Below are positions 54,065 through 61,297 of a stretch of DNA of 64,000 nucleotides, in pieces. The DNA comes from Sphingobacterium chungjuense (GTDB lineage: Bacteria; Bacteroidota; Bacteroidia; Sphingobacteriales; Sphingobacteriaceae). The stretch lies in NCBI RefSeq assembly GCF_011316935.1, contig NZ_WLYS01000001.1:978261-1042260 (forward strand). Reading direction: 5' to 3'. A program made the position numbers and the translations under genes. Under the pieces are notes generated by a model. That model was not told the origin of the DNA. It did no database searches and saw only the letters and a program-made list of their open reading frames with translations. How positions within the stretch are numbered: position 1 is the stretch's first letter; each line of letters begins with the position of its first letter.

Positions 54065-54352
54065 ATGACTAAAGCAGAAATCATCGCAGAAATCTCAAAC
54101 AAGACAGGTTTGGAGAAAGTAGATGTTCAGGAAACAGTAGAAGCATTCTTTAAGGTAGTAAAAGGAGCCATGGTAGGTGGCGAGAACGTGTACGTAAGAG
54201 GTTTTGGCAGTTTCGTAGTGAAGAAAAGAGCTGAGAAAACCGCGCGTAACATTTCTAAAAATACTGCAATCATTATCCCCGAGCATTTTGTTCCAAGCTT
54301 CAAGCCTGCCAAAGTGTTTGTAGAGAAAGTAAAAAGCGGCAACAAGAAGTAA
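54065..54352 (+). CDS. HU-family DNA-binding protein
   Basis: A 95-residue HU/IHF-type histone-like protein. It opens Met-Thr-Lys-Ala-Glu-Ile-Ile-Ala-Glu-Ile and carries Val-Arg-Gly-Phe-Gly-Ser-Phe-Val-Val-Lys before a DNA-bending arm with Arg-Asn-Ile-Ser-Lys-Asn-Thr. The usual Arg-Asn-Pro of the arm tip is replaced by Ile-Ile-Ile-Pro. It has two consensus promoters in tandem, in keeping with a highly expressed nucleoid protein. A TPR gene follows after six bases. Confidence 0.95.
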   Translation: MTKAEIIAEISNKTGLEKVDVQETVEAFFKVVKGAMVGGENVYVRGFGSFVVKKRAEKTARNISKNTAIIIPEHFVPSFKPAKVFVEKVKSGNKK

Positions 54353-54358
54353 TCAAAC

Positions 54359-55201
54359 TTGAAAAAGACTAAACAAATACAGATAGCGGTTGTGCTAGGA
54401 GTAGTTCTCATAATGGGACTGCTATTGGCACAGCCTATCAAAGGTTTAGTGACAGAACCTCAGGCCGAGGAAACGGCAAGCAGCGGTGGCGCCATGCGTA
54501 TGTTTACCATGGAAGATGTATCTGCCATGTCTAAGCAAGGCATGAACCCCACATTGGCCGATGAGATTAGCAAATTGGAAGGACAATTAGCGGGTAGTGA
54601 AGCTGAAGATCGCCTTGCCATTTTGGAACAGATTGCTCAAAAATGGGATGATCTAGCCAAATTTGCGCCGCAGGGATTCGTTTATGAAGAGATGGCCAAA
54701 ACCAATCCGAAATTCGAATACTGGTTGCAGGCAGGTGATGCTTATCGCAAAGCGTATACTAATTTGCAAGATACCGTCTTAGCGAGAGAGCTAAACCGTC
54801 TTGCCATGGATTCGTACCAACAAGCTGTAGATTTGGATGGGAGTAGCTTAGCTGCAAAAACCGGACTAGGCGCTACTATGGTAACAGGAACCAACAATCC
54901 TATGGCAGGAATTGCTATATTGCGAGAAGTTGTTGCGATCGATCCAAAAAACCTAGAGGCCAACAAAACATTAGGTTTGTTTTCTATGCAGTCAAGACAA
55001 TTTGACCGCGCTGTAGAACGCTTTCTTACCGTCATCGAGATCAAACCCGATGCAGAATCGTATTTTTATCTAGCAACAAGCTATGAAAATATTGGGTTGA
55101 AAAATGAAGCTATTGCCGCTTTTCAAAAAAGCAAGGAAATGGCTGCAGATCCGACCCTCTCCCAATTCATCGAACGTAGAATCGAGGAGTTGAGCAAGTA
55201 A
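54359..55201 (+). CDS. Membrane-anchored TPR protein, TTG start
   Basis: A 280-residue protein with an N-terminal membrane anchor (Ile-Ala-Val-Val-Leu-Gly-Val-Val-Leu-Ile-Met-Gly-Leu) and C-terminal TPR units (Tyr-Gln-Gln-Ala-Val-Asp-Leu-Asp, Ala-Val-Glu-Arg-Phe-Leu-Thr-Val-Ile-Glu, Tyr-Glu-Asn-Ile-Gly-Leu-Lys-Asn-Glu-Ala). The start is read as a TTG at 54359, because the next ATG would cut the anchor. It follows HU by six bases and is probably co-transcribed. It resembles TPR proteins found near HU in other Bacteroidota; role unknown. Confidence 0.85.
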   Translation: MKKTKQIQIAVVLGVVLIMGLLLAQPIKGLVTEPQAEETASSGGAMRMFTMEDVSAMSKQGMNPTLADEISKLEGQLAGSEAEDRLAILEQIAQKWDDLAKFAPQGFVYEEMAKTNPKFEYWLQAGDAYRKAYTNLQDTVLARELNRLAMDSYQQAVDLDGSSLAAKTGLGATMVTGTNNPMAGIAILREVVAIDPKNLEANKTLGLFSMQSRQFDRAVERFLTVIEIKPDAESYFYLATSYENIGLKNEAIAAFQKSKEMAADPTLSQFIERRIEELSK

Positions 55202-55241
55202 TTAACATATTATTTTATAATCATTTAAAAACATTAAAGCT

Positions 55242-55331
55242 ATGCCAAGCGGAAAGAAAAGAAAAAGACACAAAATGGCTACTCACAAACGCAAAAAACG
55301 TTTAAGAAAAAACAGACATAAGAAGAAATAA
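55242..55331 (+). CDS. 29-residue Arg/Lys-rich protein (AURKAIP1/COX24-like, bS22-like)
   Basis: A tiny, extremely basic protein: Met-Pro-Ser-Gly-Lys-Lys-Arg-Lys-Arg-His-Lys-Met, then mostly Lys, Arg and His. Bacteroidota genomes hold near-identical short proteins, and the Lys-Arg-His-Lys-Met...His-Lys-Arg pattern resembles AURKAIP1/COX24 (mitochondrial mS38) and actinobacterial bS22 ribosomal proteins. It lies 40 bases after the TPR gene and is followed by two hairpins. A ribosomal role is an inference from this resemblance. Confidence 0.8.
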   Translation: MPSGKKRKRHKMATHKRKKRLRKNRHKKK

Positions 55332-55378
55332 GTTGATCTCTCTGTTTACGGGAGAGAGACATTTATTGTCATCGTGGA

Positions 55379-55423
55379 ACAATTCTCTCACTTCAAAATG
55401 GCGTGAGAGAATTGTCCGTTTTT
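55379..55423 (+). terminator. Terminator after the HU-TPR-small basic protein operon
   Basis: A perfect 13-base stem (ACAATTCTCTCAC with GTGAGAGAATTGT) and 11-base loop, followed by CCGTTTTTAA. A smaller hairpin (TCTCTC with GAGAGA, about 55338-55358) lies just before it. Confidence 0.85.
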
Positions 55424-55499
55424 AATTAAACAATTTTGTTTTATTGGACCAAGAAAGGATACGGAGCGAGTCTGTGTCTGTCCATAATTGAAATAGCTG

Positions 55500-57053
55500 T
55501 TGGTAAAGGAATTAATCATCGATTCAACTCCCGAAAAGGGGGTGACTATTGCTTTACTACAAGACAAGCAGTTGGTAGAACTGAACACCGAAAAAGTGGA
55601 TAACCACTATGCGGTGGGTGATATTTACCTCGGTCGTATAAAAAAAATTATGCCAGGGCTCAATGCGGCATTCGTAGACGTAGGATACGAAAAAGACGCA
55701 TTCCTGCATTACCTCGACCTTGGGCCACAAGTTCAGTCACTACTCAAGCTATCCCGAATAGTAAAGAACGGCAGTTATCAAGAGAAACTGCTCAGTAGTT
55801 TAAAACTCGAGAAAGATATCGATAAGGCAGGGAAGATCTCGGACATATTGTCCAAGAATACACTCATTCCTGTGCAGATAGCCAAAGAACCTATTTCGAC
55901 CAAAGGCCCTCGCCTGAGTTCGGATTTATCTATCGCAGGCCGTTTTGCGGTCCTTGTCCCTTTCTCCAGTTCTGTTTCCATCTCCAAGCGAATCAAAGGT
56001 AACGCCGAGCGTAACCGCCTAAAGAAGATTGTCGAAAGCATAAAACCACCAAATTTTGGGGTTATCATCCGCACCGTTTCCGAAGGAAAAGGTGTAGAAG
56101 AGCTACAGAAAGATCTGCAGGATTTGATTTCTAAATGGGAACGGTTTACCAAGCGCCTGAAAGATGTAGAGCCTGCACAAAAAGTGTTGGGCGAAATGGA
56201 TCGTGCCTCCACCATTCTCCGTGATATATTGACCGACGAATTCAGTCATATTTACGTGAGCGACTCTGGAATCTATGACGAGGTAAAATCCTATGTACAG
56301 GAGATCTCGCCGGATCTGGAGCGAATCGTGAAGTTCTATAAAAGTAAAGAGCCTATCTTCGAACACTATGGTGTAGAGAAGCAGATCAAAGCATCTTTTG
56401 GTAGAACGGTAAACCTACACGGTGGCGCTTATCTCGTAATCGAGCATACCGAAGCGTTGCACGTGATTGATGTAAACAGCGGAAACCGCATTGCCAGCAA
56501 AGAGAACCAAGAAGATAATGCACTCCTAGTAAACAAGGAAGCGGCCAAAGAAATTGCGCGGCAGCTTCGTTTGCGCGATATGGGCGGTATTGTAGTCATC
56601 GATTTTATCGACATGCACAAAGCGACTAATCGCAAGGATTTGTATGTATTCTTGAAGGAATGTATGGCTGGTGATCGTGCCCGACATACCATCTTGCCAC
56701 CGAGCAAATTCGGTTTGGTACAAATCACTCGTCAACGGGTTAGACCAGAAATGAGTGTGGTGACCAGCGAGAAATGTCCGGCGTGTGATGGTACGGGAGA
56801 GATCCGATCAAGTATTGTGCTGTTAGATGATATCGAAAGTAATTTGAGCTTCATCCTGCAAGAACAAAATGAGAAAAGCATTTCCCTTTTTGTGCATCCT
56901 TACATTGATGCATACATCAAAAAAGGATGGATCTCTAGGCGTGTAAAGTGGTTGCTGAAGTACGGTAAATGGATTAAAGTCAAACCCGTGGCTTCGTATT
57001 ATTTGACTGAATTTCATTTCTTCAACGCAAAAGAAGAAGAAATCAAGTTGTAG
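55500..57053 (+). CDS. rng: Ribonuclease E/G family protein, TTG start
   Basis: A 517-residue RNase G-like endoribonuclease. Order: S1 RNA-binding domain (Gly-Asp-Ile-Tyr-Leu-Gly-Arg-Ile-Lys-Lys), RNase-H-like part, DNase-I-like catalytic part with Ile-Asp-Val-Asn-Ser-Gly and Val-Val-Ile-Asp-Phe-Ile-Asp-Met (metal Asp residues), and the zinc-link Cys-Pro-Ala-Cys. The start is a TTG (Met-Val-Lys-Glu-Leu-Ile-Ile-Asp), which matches the family N-terminus. No membrane or scaffold tail of RNase E is present. It processes rRNA and mRNA. Confidence 0.94.
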   Translation: MVKELIIDSTPEKGVTIALLQDKQLVELNTEKVDNHYAVGDIYLGRIKKIMPGLNAAFVDVGYEKDAFLHYLDLGPQVQSLLKLSRIVKNGSYQEKLLSSLKLEKDIDKAGKISDILSKNTLIPVQIAKEPISTKGPRLSSDLSIAGRFAVLVPFSSSVSISKRIKGNAERNRLKKIVESIKPPNFGVIIRTVSEGKGVEELQKDLQDLISKWERFTKRLKDVEPAQKVLGEMDRASTILRDILTDEFSHIYVSDSGIYDEVKSYVQEISPDLERIVKFYKSKEPIFEHYGVEKQIKASFGRTVNLHGGAYLVIEHTEALHVIDVNSGNRIASKENQEDNALLVNKEAAKEIARQLRLRDMGGIVVIDFIDMHKATNRKDLYVFLKECMAGDRARHTILPPSKFGLVQITRQRVRPEMSVVTSEKCPACDGTGEIRSSIVLLDDIESNLSFILQEQNEKSISLFVHPYIDAYIKKGWISRRVKWLLKYGKWIKVKPVASYYLTEFHFFNAKEEEIKL

Positions 57054-57069
57054 TCATCAAGACATTACA

Positions 57070-57106
57070 AAAAGGTCGTTATCCGAATAGGGTAACGACC
57101 TTTTTT
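57070..57106. terminator. Bidirectional terminator after rng
   Basis: A 12-base perfect stem (AAAAGGTCGTTA with TAACGACCTTTT) around an 11-base loop, followed by T residues, between convergent rng and the nitroreductase gene. Confidence 0.87.
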
Positions 57107-57110
57107 GTGT

Positions 57111-57743
57111 TTACATCTCAACGACAAACTCTTCTAATGGCTGCCGCACTTTCTTCATCGGTGCTAGCCAATCGCGTTCTTTGTCGGCGTAGCCAATGTA
57201 CATCAAGCTCACACTTCTCAGACCCAATTCCTGCAATCCTAATACACGATCTACTGCTGCGTTATCAAAACCTTCTGCCGGTGTGCTATCAATCTTCAGT
57301 TCGGCTGCTTGTGCCAAAGCTAATCCCAAAGCAATATACGTTTGTCTAGCAATGTGTGCGAAATTAGCATCAGCGGCTTCGTCTAAATACATCTCTTTTA
57401 GCTTATCCGTATAATTTACAAATCGGCCTCTTGGAAGATCGCGTACATCTGTCGTAAGGTCATACACCGTATCGATACGCTCTGCCGTATATCTGTCCCA
57501 TGCAGCGAATACCAAGATGTGTGAGCACTCTCGTACGCAATCTGCGTTTAGCGCGGTAGGCGCAATTTGCTCACGAAGCTCCGAATCTTTTAGCACAATC
57601 ACTTTAAAAGGCTGCAAACCCGATGAGGTCGGCGCTAGTCTCGCTGCTTCTAGTATTTTTTCTAGATCCTCTTGACTTACTTTTTTAGTGGGATCATATG
57701 CTTTACAGGCGTGTCGCCAGTTCAAATCTTCTATTAATGACAT
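57111..57743 (-). CDS. Nitroreductase-family NAD(P)H-dependent oxidoreductase
   Basis: A 210-residue FMN-dependent nitroreductase. The opening Trp-Arg-His-Ala-Cys-Lys-Ala-Tyr-Asp-Pro and Ala-Arg-Leu-Ala-Pro-Thr-Ser-Ser-Gly-Leu-Gln-Pro-Phe carry the FMN contacts, with Leu-Gly-Leu-Gln-Glu-Leu-Gly near the end. NfsB/YfkO/MhqN-like enzymes reduce quinones and nitro compounds. It is the last gene of the OhrR-Ohr-DUF1304 run, after a 56-base gap. Confidence 0.92.
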   Translation of the reverse strand: MSLIEDLNWRHACKAYDPTKKVSQEDLEKILEAARLAPTSSGLQPFKVIVLKDSELREQIAPTALNADCVRECSHILVFAAWDRYTAERIDTVYDLTTDVRDLPRGRFVNYTDKLKEMYLDEAADANFAHIARQTYIALGLALAQAAELKIDSTPAEGFDNAAVDRVLGLQELGLRSVSLMYIGYADKERDWLAPMKKVRQPLEEFVVEM

Positions 57744-57799
57744 TGTTTATTTATTTTATTCGTTATAATATTTGCACTCACTATTTTTTTCGCGTCGTA

Positions 57800-58180
57800 T
57801 TATGACAATAGAAATCGGCTAGCAAGTACTGCAGCCATAGCTAGCATAGCTGGAATGCCTTGTTTTATCAATATACTTTTCGATGCTGTAGCTGCACCAT
57901 ACAGGGCAGCTATGATCACGCAGCCTAGAAAGAATAACCGTATGTTGGATGACCAAATTGGATCAGAGATGAAGAAACTCCAACCCAAACCGGCTGCCAA
58001 GAATCCGTTATATAAACCTTGATTGGCTGCTAGTCCCTTTGTCGGTTTAAACAATTCTGCTGGCAGTGATTTTCCAAAGGTTTTCTTACCGACGGTCTCC
58101 CAAGCAAACATCTCCATCCACATTATATAGATATGTTCGATAGCTACTAAGGCCGTCAATATGCTTGCTATGCTGTCCAT
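57800..58180 (-). CDS. DUF1304 membrane protein
   Basis: A 126-residue membrane protein with four helices. Glu-His-Ile-Tyr-Ile-Met-Trp-Met-Glu-Met-Phe-Ala-Trp and Asn-Gln-Gly-Leu-Tyr-Asn-Gly-Phe-Leu-Ala-Ala-Gly-Leu are the DUF1304 hallmarks. Function unknown; the family often accompanies oxidoreductases and peroxide-defence genes. It lies five bases after ohr. Confidence 0.9.
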   Translation of the reverse strand: MDSIASILTALVAIEHIYIMWMEMFAWETVGKKTFGKSLPAELFKPTKGLAANQGLYNGFLAAGLGWSFFISDPIWSSNIRLFFLGCVIIAALYGAATASKSILIKQGIPAMLAMAAVLASRFLLS

Positions 58181-58185
58181 GTAAG

Positions 58186-58611
58186 CTAGTCGTTATTTGT
58201 AACGGTGAGTTTCACATCGATATTATTTCGCGTAGCATTGGAGTATGGACAGGTTGCATGTGCCTTTTCTACGATTGCTTGCGCTTCTTCGATGGATACG
58301 CCTGGAATGTTGACTTTCAGTTCGGCAGTTAATGCAAAGCCACCACCTTCTATTTGTCCAATACCTACAACTGCTTCTACAGAAGTTTCGCCCGTTGAGA
58401 TTTTGTCCTGCTTAATTAGGTAATTAACGGCACTATCAAAACATGCAGCGTAGCCTGCAGCAAACAACATTTCTGGGTTGGCATAATCATCACTGCCACC
58501 GCCCATTGCTTTTGGTACTCGTACATCGATGTCTAATACACCATTTTCACTTTTTACGTGGCCGTTTCTACCTCCAGTAACGGTCGCACCAATGCGATAC
58601 AGTTCTTTCAT
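58186..58611 (-). CDS. ohr: Organic hydroperoxide resistance protein Ohr
   Basis: A 141-residue OsmC/Ohr thiol peroxidase. The two reactive cysteines are in Ala-Ala-Cys-Phe-Asp-Ser-Ala and Ala-His-Ala-Thr-Cys-Pro-Tyr-Ser. The opening Thr-Gly-Gly-Arg-Asn-Gly-His-Val-Lys contains the catalytic Arg. Val-Asp-Ile-Arg... is replaced here by Leu-Asp-Ile-Asp-Val-Arg-Val-Pro, as usual. It reduces fatty-acid and other organic peroxides. The gene follows the MarR-type regulator by four bases. Confidence 0.96.
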   Translation of the reverse strand: MKELYRIGATVTGGRNGHVKSENGVLDIDVRVPKAMGGGSDDYANPEMLFAAGYAACFDSAVNYLIKQDKISTGETSVEAVVGIGQIEGGGFALTAELKVNIPGVSIEEAQAIVEKAHATCPYSNATRNNIDVKLTVTNND

Positions 58612-58615
58612 TGTC

Positions 58616-59062
58616 TTAAATTTTATGAATGTTTTTACGAATTTTACATATGATACGTTGAAGGTTTTCCAATTCTTCGGCCGACACGGATAGCGACTTT
58701 AATAATGTGGGGGGAATGTTTGCCGCCTTGGTTCGTAGTAGTGACCCTGATTCTGTCAGGGAAATCAACACGATACGCTCGTCCGCCAAGCTCCGTTTTC
58801 TATTTACCAGACCTTTTTGTTCTAATCTTTTGAGTAGTGGAGTCAATGTCCCACTATCTAGATCCAAGTGTTCTCCCAACTGCGAAACACTTTGCTCCTG
58901 CTTTTCCCACAGCACTAACAATGCCAAATACTGCGGGTAAGTGAGATCAATTGCTTCTAGCAGTGGGCGATATGCAGCAATGATATCACGTGCGAGCGCA
59001 TAAATTGGAAAACAAAGTTGGTTATCCAACTGCAACTGTTTGTTATTTTCTACGTTAATCAC
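58616..59062 (-). CDS. ohrR: MarR-family redox regulator OhrR, GTG start
   Basis: A 148-residue MarR regulator. The peroxide-sensing Cys is in Asn-Gln-Leu-Cys-Phe-Pro-Ile-Tyr-Ala (Cys17), and the winged helix follows (Ser-Gln-Leu-Gly-Glu-His-Leu-Asp-Leu-Asp-Ser-Gly-Thr-Leu-Thr-Pro-Leu). Asp-Glu-Arg in the wing is conserved. Oxidation of the Cys releases DNA and induces ohr. No ATG lies before Cys17, so the GTG at 59062 is taken. It leads the operon that ends with the nitroreductase. Confidence 0.94.
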   Translation of the reverse strand: MINVENNKQLQLDNQLCFPIYALARDIIAAYRPLLEAIDLTYPQYLALLVLWEKQEQSVSQLGEHLDLDSGTLTPLLKRLEQKGLVNRKRSLADERIVLISLTESGSLLRTKAANIPPTLLKSLSVSAEELENLQRIICKIRKNIHKI

Positions 59063-59066
59063 GGTA

Positions 59067-59098
59067 CAAATCTAAGACAATTTGTATTGCGCACAATA
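59067..59098 (-). promoter_or_regulatory. ohrR-ohr operon promoter with candidate OhrR operator
   Basis: On the minus strand, TAGATTTG (59074-59067) is a perfect -7 box and ATTG (59097-59094) lies 19 bases upstream as -33. A palindrome TATTG-CGCA-CAATA (59085-59098) overlaps the -33 element. That placement suits autorepression by OhrR, whose known sites are AT-rich palindromes built on ACAATT, but the match is only partial. Confidence 0.5.
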
Positions 59099-59175
59099 TA
59101 GTTGTGTAAAACTTACATTCGCATTATAAATGTAATGTTGTAAAGTAGGGATAAATTGAACGTAATTTGAAAGAA

Positions 59176-60084
59176 TTAACTGTTCCACTGGATGGCAATG
59201 CCATCTTTTTCCATTTTTCGGAAGTAAGTCATCTGCCGCTTGGCATAGCGCTGTATTTCAGTCGTTAGTTTCTCGACCATCGCGTTATATGATAATGTTC
59301 CTTGAAGGTGCAGACTCACATAGCGATATTCCATTCCGTAGTATTCCAGATCTTCGTGGCTGAGACCTAGTTGCAATAAGTTTTTCACTTCTTCGATCAA
59401 TCCCTGTTCCAAACGCTGTAGCAGTCGTTGATGGATGGCGCCACCTCTTTTTATGAGCGGTGGATTTAATCCAATAGCATAATAGTGTTGGATGATTCGC
59501 TGAGGTGCTAAGATAGGGTTATGCTGTTGTAGATATAAGATAATTTGTAGGGCACGCACCAAGCGCTTGTGATTGTGGAAGTCTATTTTGTAATCAGCAG
59601 GAATGCCGAGCTGATGTATATCAGCGATTAACTGCTCTTTGGAGCGTGAAGCCAATTCTGCCTGTAGCGTCGGATCTTTTGGAATTTGCGCGTAGCGCGA
59701 ATATTGTAAAATGGACTGTATGTACGATCCTGTGCCGCCGCAGAGAATAGGTTGTTTGCCACGAGATACAATATCATCATATGCGGCAAAGAAATCCTGT
59801 CGGAATCGATCTGCTTGATACCGTTCTCCGGGTTCGGCAATGTCGATTAGGTGATATGGGATTGCACCGTAACTGCTTAAATCTTTTCCCGTGCCGATGT
59901 CCATTCGCCGGTATACCTGTCGTGAATCTGCCGAAATGATTTCTCCATTCAGCTCTGCTGCCAAAGAGACGGCTAAAGAAGTTTTGCCGGAGGCGGTAGG
60001 GCCAAGAATGATTAATAACGAATCAGGCGAAAGATTATCTTTCGCCTGATCTAACATGGTTTTCAAATTCGGCTCGCCGATCAT
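59176..60084 (-). CDS. miaA: tRNA dimethylallyltransferase MiaA
   Basis: A 302-residue isopentenyl transferase that modifies A37 of tRNAs reading U-first codons. The P-loop is Gly-Pro-Thr-Ala-Ser-Gly-Lys-Thr-Ser near residue 30, followed by Asp-Ser-Arg-Gln-Val-Tyr-Arg and Gly-Gly-Thr-Gly-Ser-Tyr. Two in-frame Met codons (1 and 10) could be the start. It lies three bases downstream of the Gfo/Idh/MocA gene, so they share a transcript. Confidence 0.96.
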   Translation of the reverse strand: MIGEPNLKTMLDQAKDNLSPDSLLIILGPTASGKTSLAVSLAAELNGEIISADSRQVYRRMDIGTGKDLSSYGAIPYHLIDIAEPGERYQADRFRQDFFAAYDDIVSRGKQPILCGGTGSYIQSILQYSRYAQIPKDPTLQAELASRSKEQLIADIHQLGIPADYKIDFHNHKRLVRALQIILYLQQHNPILAPQRIIQHYYAIGLNPPLIKRGGAIHQRLLQRLEQGLIEEVKNLLQLGLSHEDLEYYGMEYRYVSLHLQGTLSYNAMVEKLTTEIQRYAKRQMTYFRKMEKDGIAIQWNS

Positions 60085-60087
60085 GAA

Positions 60088-61260
60088 TTATCCTTCAAAT
60101 TTAGTCCATTTTTCATTGCTGGCATGGCTTTGTACCACGGTGTCGATGAATTGCATGCCGCGAACACCATCGTGCACATTTGGGAAATCCAATTGTTCAT
60201 CTGTTGGAGTTTGTCCGTCACGTTTTGCCGATACTGTTTCCGCGAAATTGCGGTAAATATTCGCAAACGCTTCTAATAATCCTTCTGGGTGACCGGAAGG
60301 AATACGTGTATTGTAGGTGGCGAAAGAACTTAAGGTATACGGAGCGGCATAGGCGTTTCCGGTACGATAAATCTGTCGTGGTTGATCGAGCATTTTAATG
60401 ATAAGGTTGTTTGGATCTTCATTTGCCCACTCTAAACCACCTTTTTCGCCGTAGATACGAATGCGTACCGCATTCTCTTCACCGGCAGAAATTTGGGAAG
60501 CCATTAACACACCTTTTGCACCTTCGGTGAAACGAAGCAGTACGGAACCATCGTCATCCATGCTACGGCCTTCTACGAATGTAGTCAGATCGGCACAAAG
60601 ATCGGTAATGCGAAGTCCCGAGACGTATTCCGCCAAGTGCGCCGCATGCGTGCCGATATCGCCCATTACCAGTGATTTGCCAGACTTGGTTGGATCTGAG
60701 CGCCATTCAGCTCCGCTGCTAAGTTCTTTTTCCGTCAATCTTGCCAACCAACCTTGAGGGTATTCTACGACTATTTTTCTAATCTTTCCAAAATGTCCGT
60801 CCTTCACCATAGCTTTGGCCTGCTTGACCATCGGATAACCCGAGTAAGTGTGTGTCAATGCAAGCGTGCGTCCGGTACGTTGGATGATATCTTGTAACTC
60901 TAGTGCTTCTTCTACAGATATGGTCATTGGTTTATCTACGACCACATCAAAACCGCTTTCCAGCGCTAATTTGGCTGGGCCAAAATGCAAAAAGTTGGGA
61001 GTTACGATACTGACGAAATCCATACGAATGTCTTCAGGAAGTAGCGCCTCCTTCTGGATCATGTCCACGTAATCGGTGTATATTCGGTCAGGTTGTAAAA
61101 ATAAAGCCTTACCAGATTCCGTTGCTTTTTCTGGATCAACACTAAGTGCGCCACATACGAAATCAATTTTGCCATCAATAAAGGCAGCTATGCGATGTAC
61201 GCCGCCGATGAAACCATCTAGGCCACCACCGATCATACCCATGCGTAGTTTTCTTGTCAT
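60088..61260 (-). CDS. Gfo/Idh/MocA-family oxidoreductase
   Basis: A 390-residue NAD(P)-dependent oxidoreductase. The Rossmann motif Gly-Met-Ile-Gly-Gly-Gly is near residue 8, Asp-Lys-Pro-Met-Thr carries the catalytic Lys near 112, and the C-terminal domain has Gly-Asp-Ile-Gly-Thr-His-Ala-Ala-His. Members act on sugars, inositols and related polyols. It is cytosolic (no Tat or Sec signal). It precedes miaA, with no sugar gene nearby to suggest a substrate. Confidence 0.94.
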   Translation of the reverse strand: MTRKLRMGMIGGGLDGFIGGVHRIAAFIDGKIDFVCGALSVDPEKATESGKALFLQPDRIYTDYVDMIQKEALLPEDIRMDFVSIVTPNFLHFGPAKLALESGFDVVVDKPMTISVEEALELQDIIQRTGRTLALTHTYSGYPMVKQAKAMVKDGHFGKIRKIVVEYPQGWLARLTEKELSSGAEWRSDPTKSGKSLVMGDIGTHAAHLAEYVSGLRITDLCADLTTFVEGRSMDDDGSVLLRFTEGAKGVLMASQISAGEENAVRIRIYGEKGGLEWANEDPNNLIIKMLDQPRQIYRTGNAYAAPYTLSSFATYNTRIPSGHPEGLLEAFANIYRNFAETVSAKRDGQTPTDEQLDFPNVHDGVRGMQFIDTVVQSHASNEKWTKFEG

Positions 61261-61297
61261 GTTTTTCTGATGTTTTGAGGTCTAAATATAACGAAAA

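Noticed and set aside
55778..56215. 145-codon open frame antisense to rng
   Set aside because: Ser/Arg-rich shadow of the RNase G coding sequence; no promoter or start signal.
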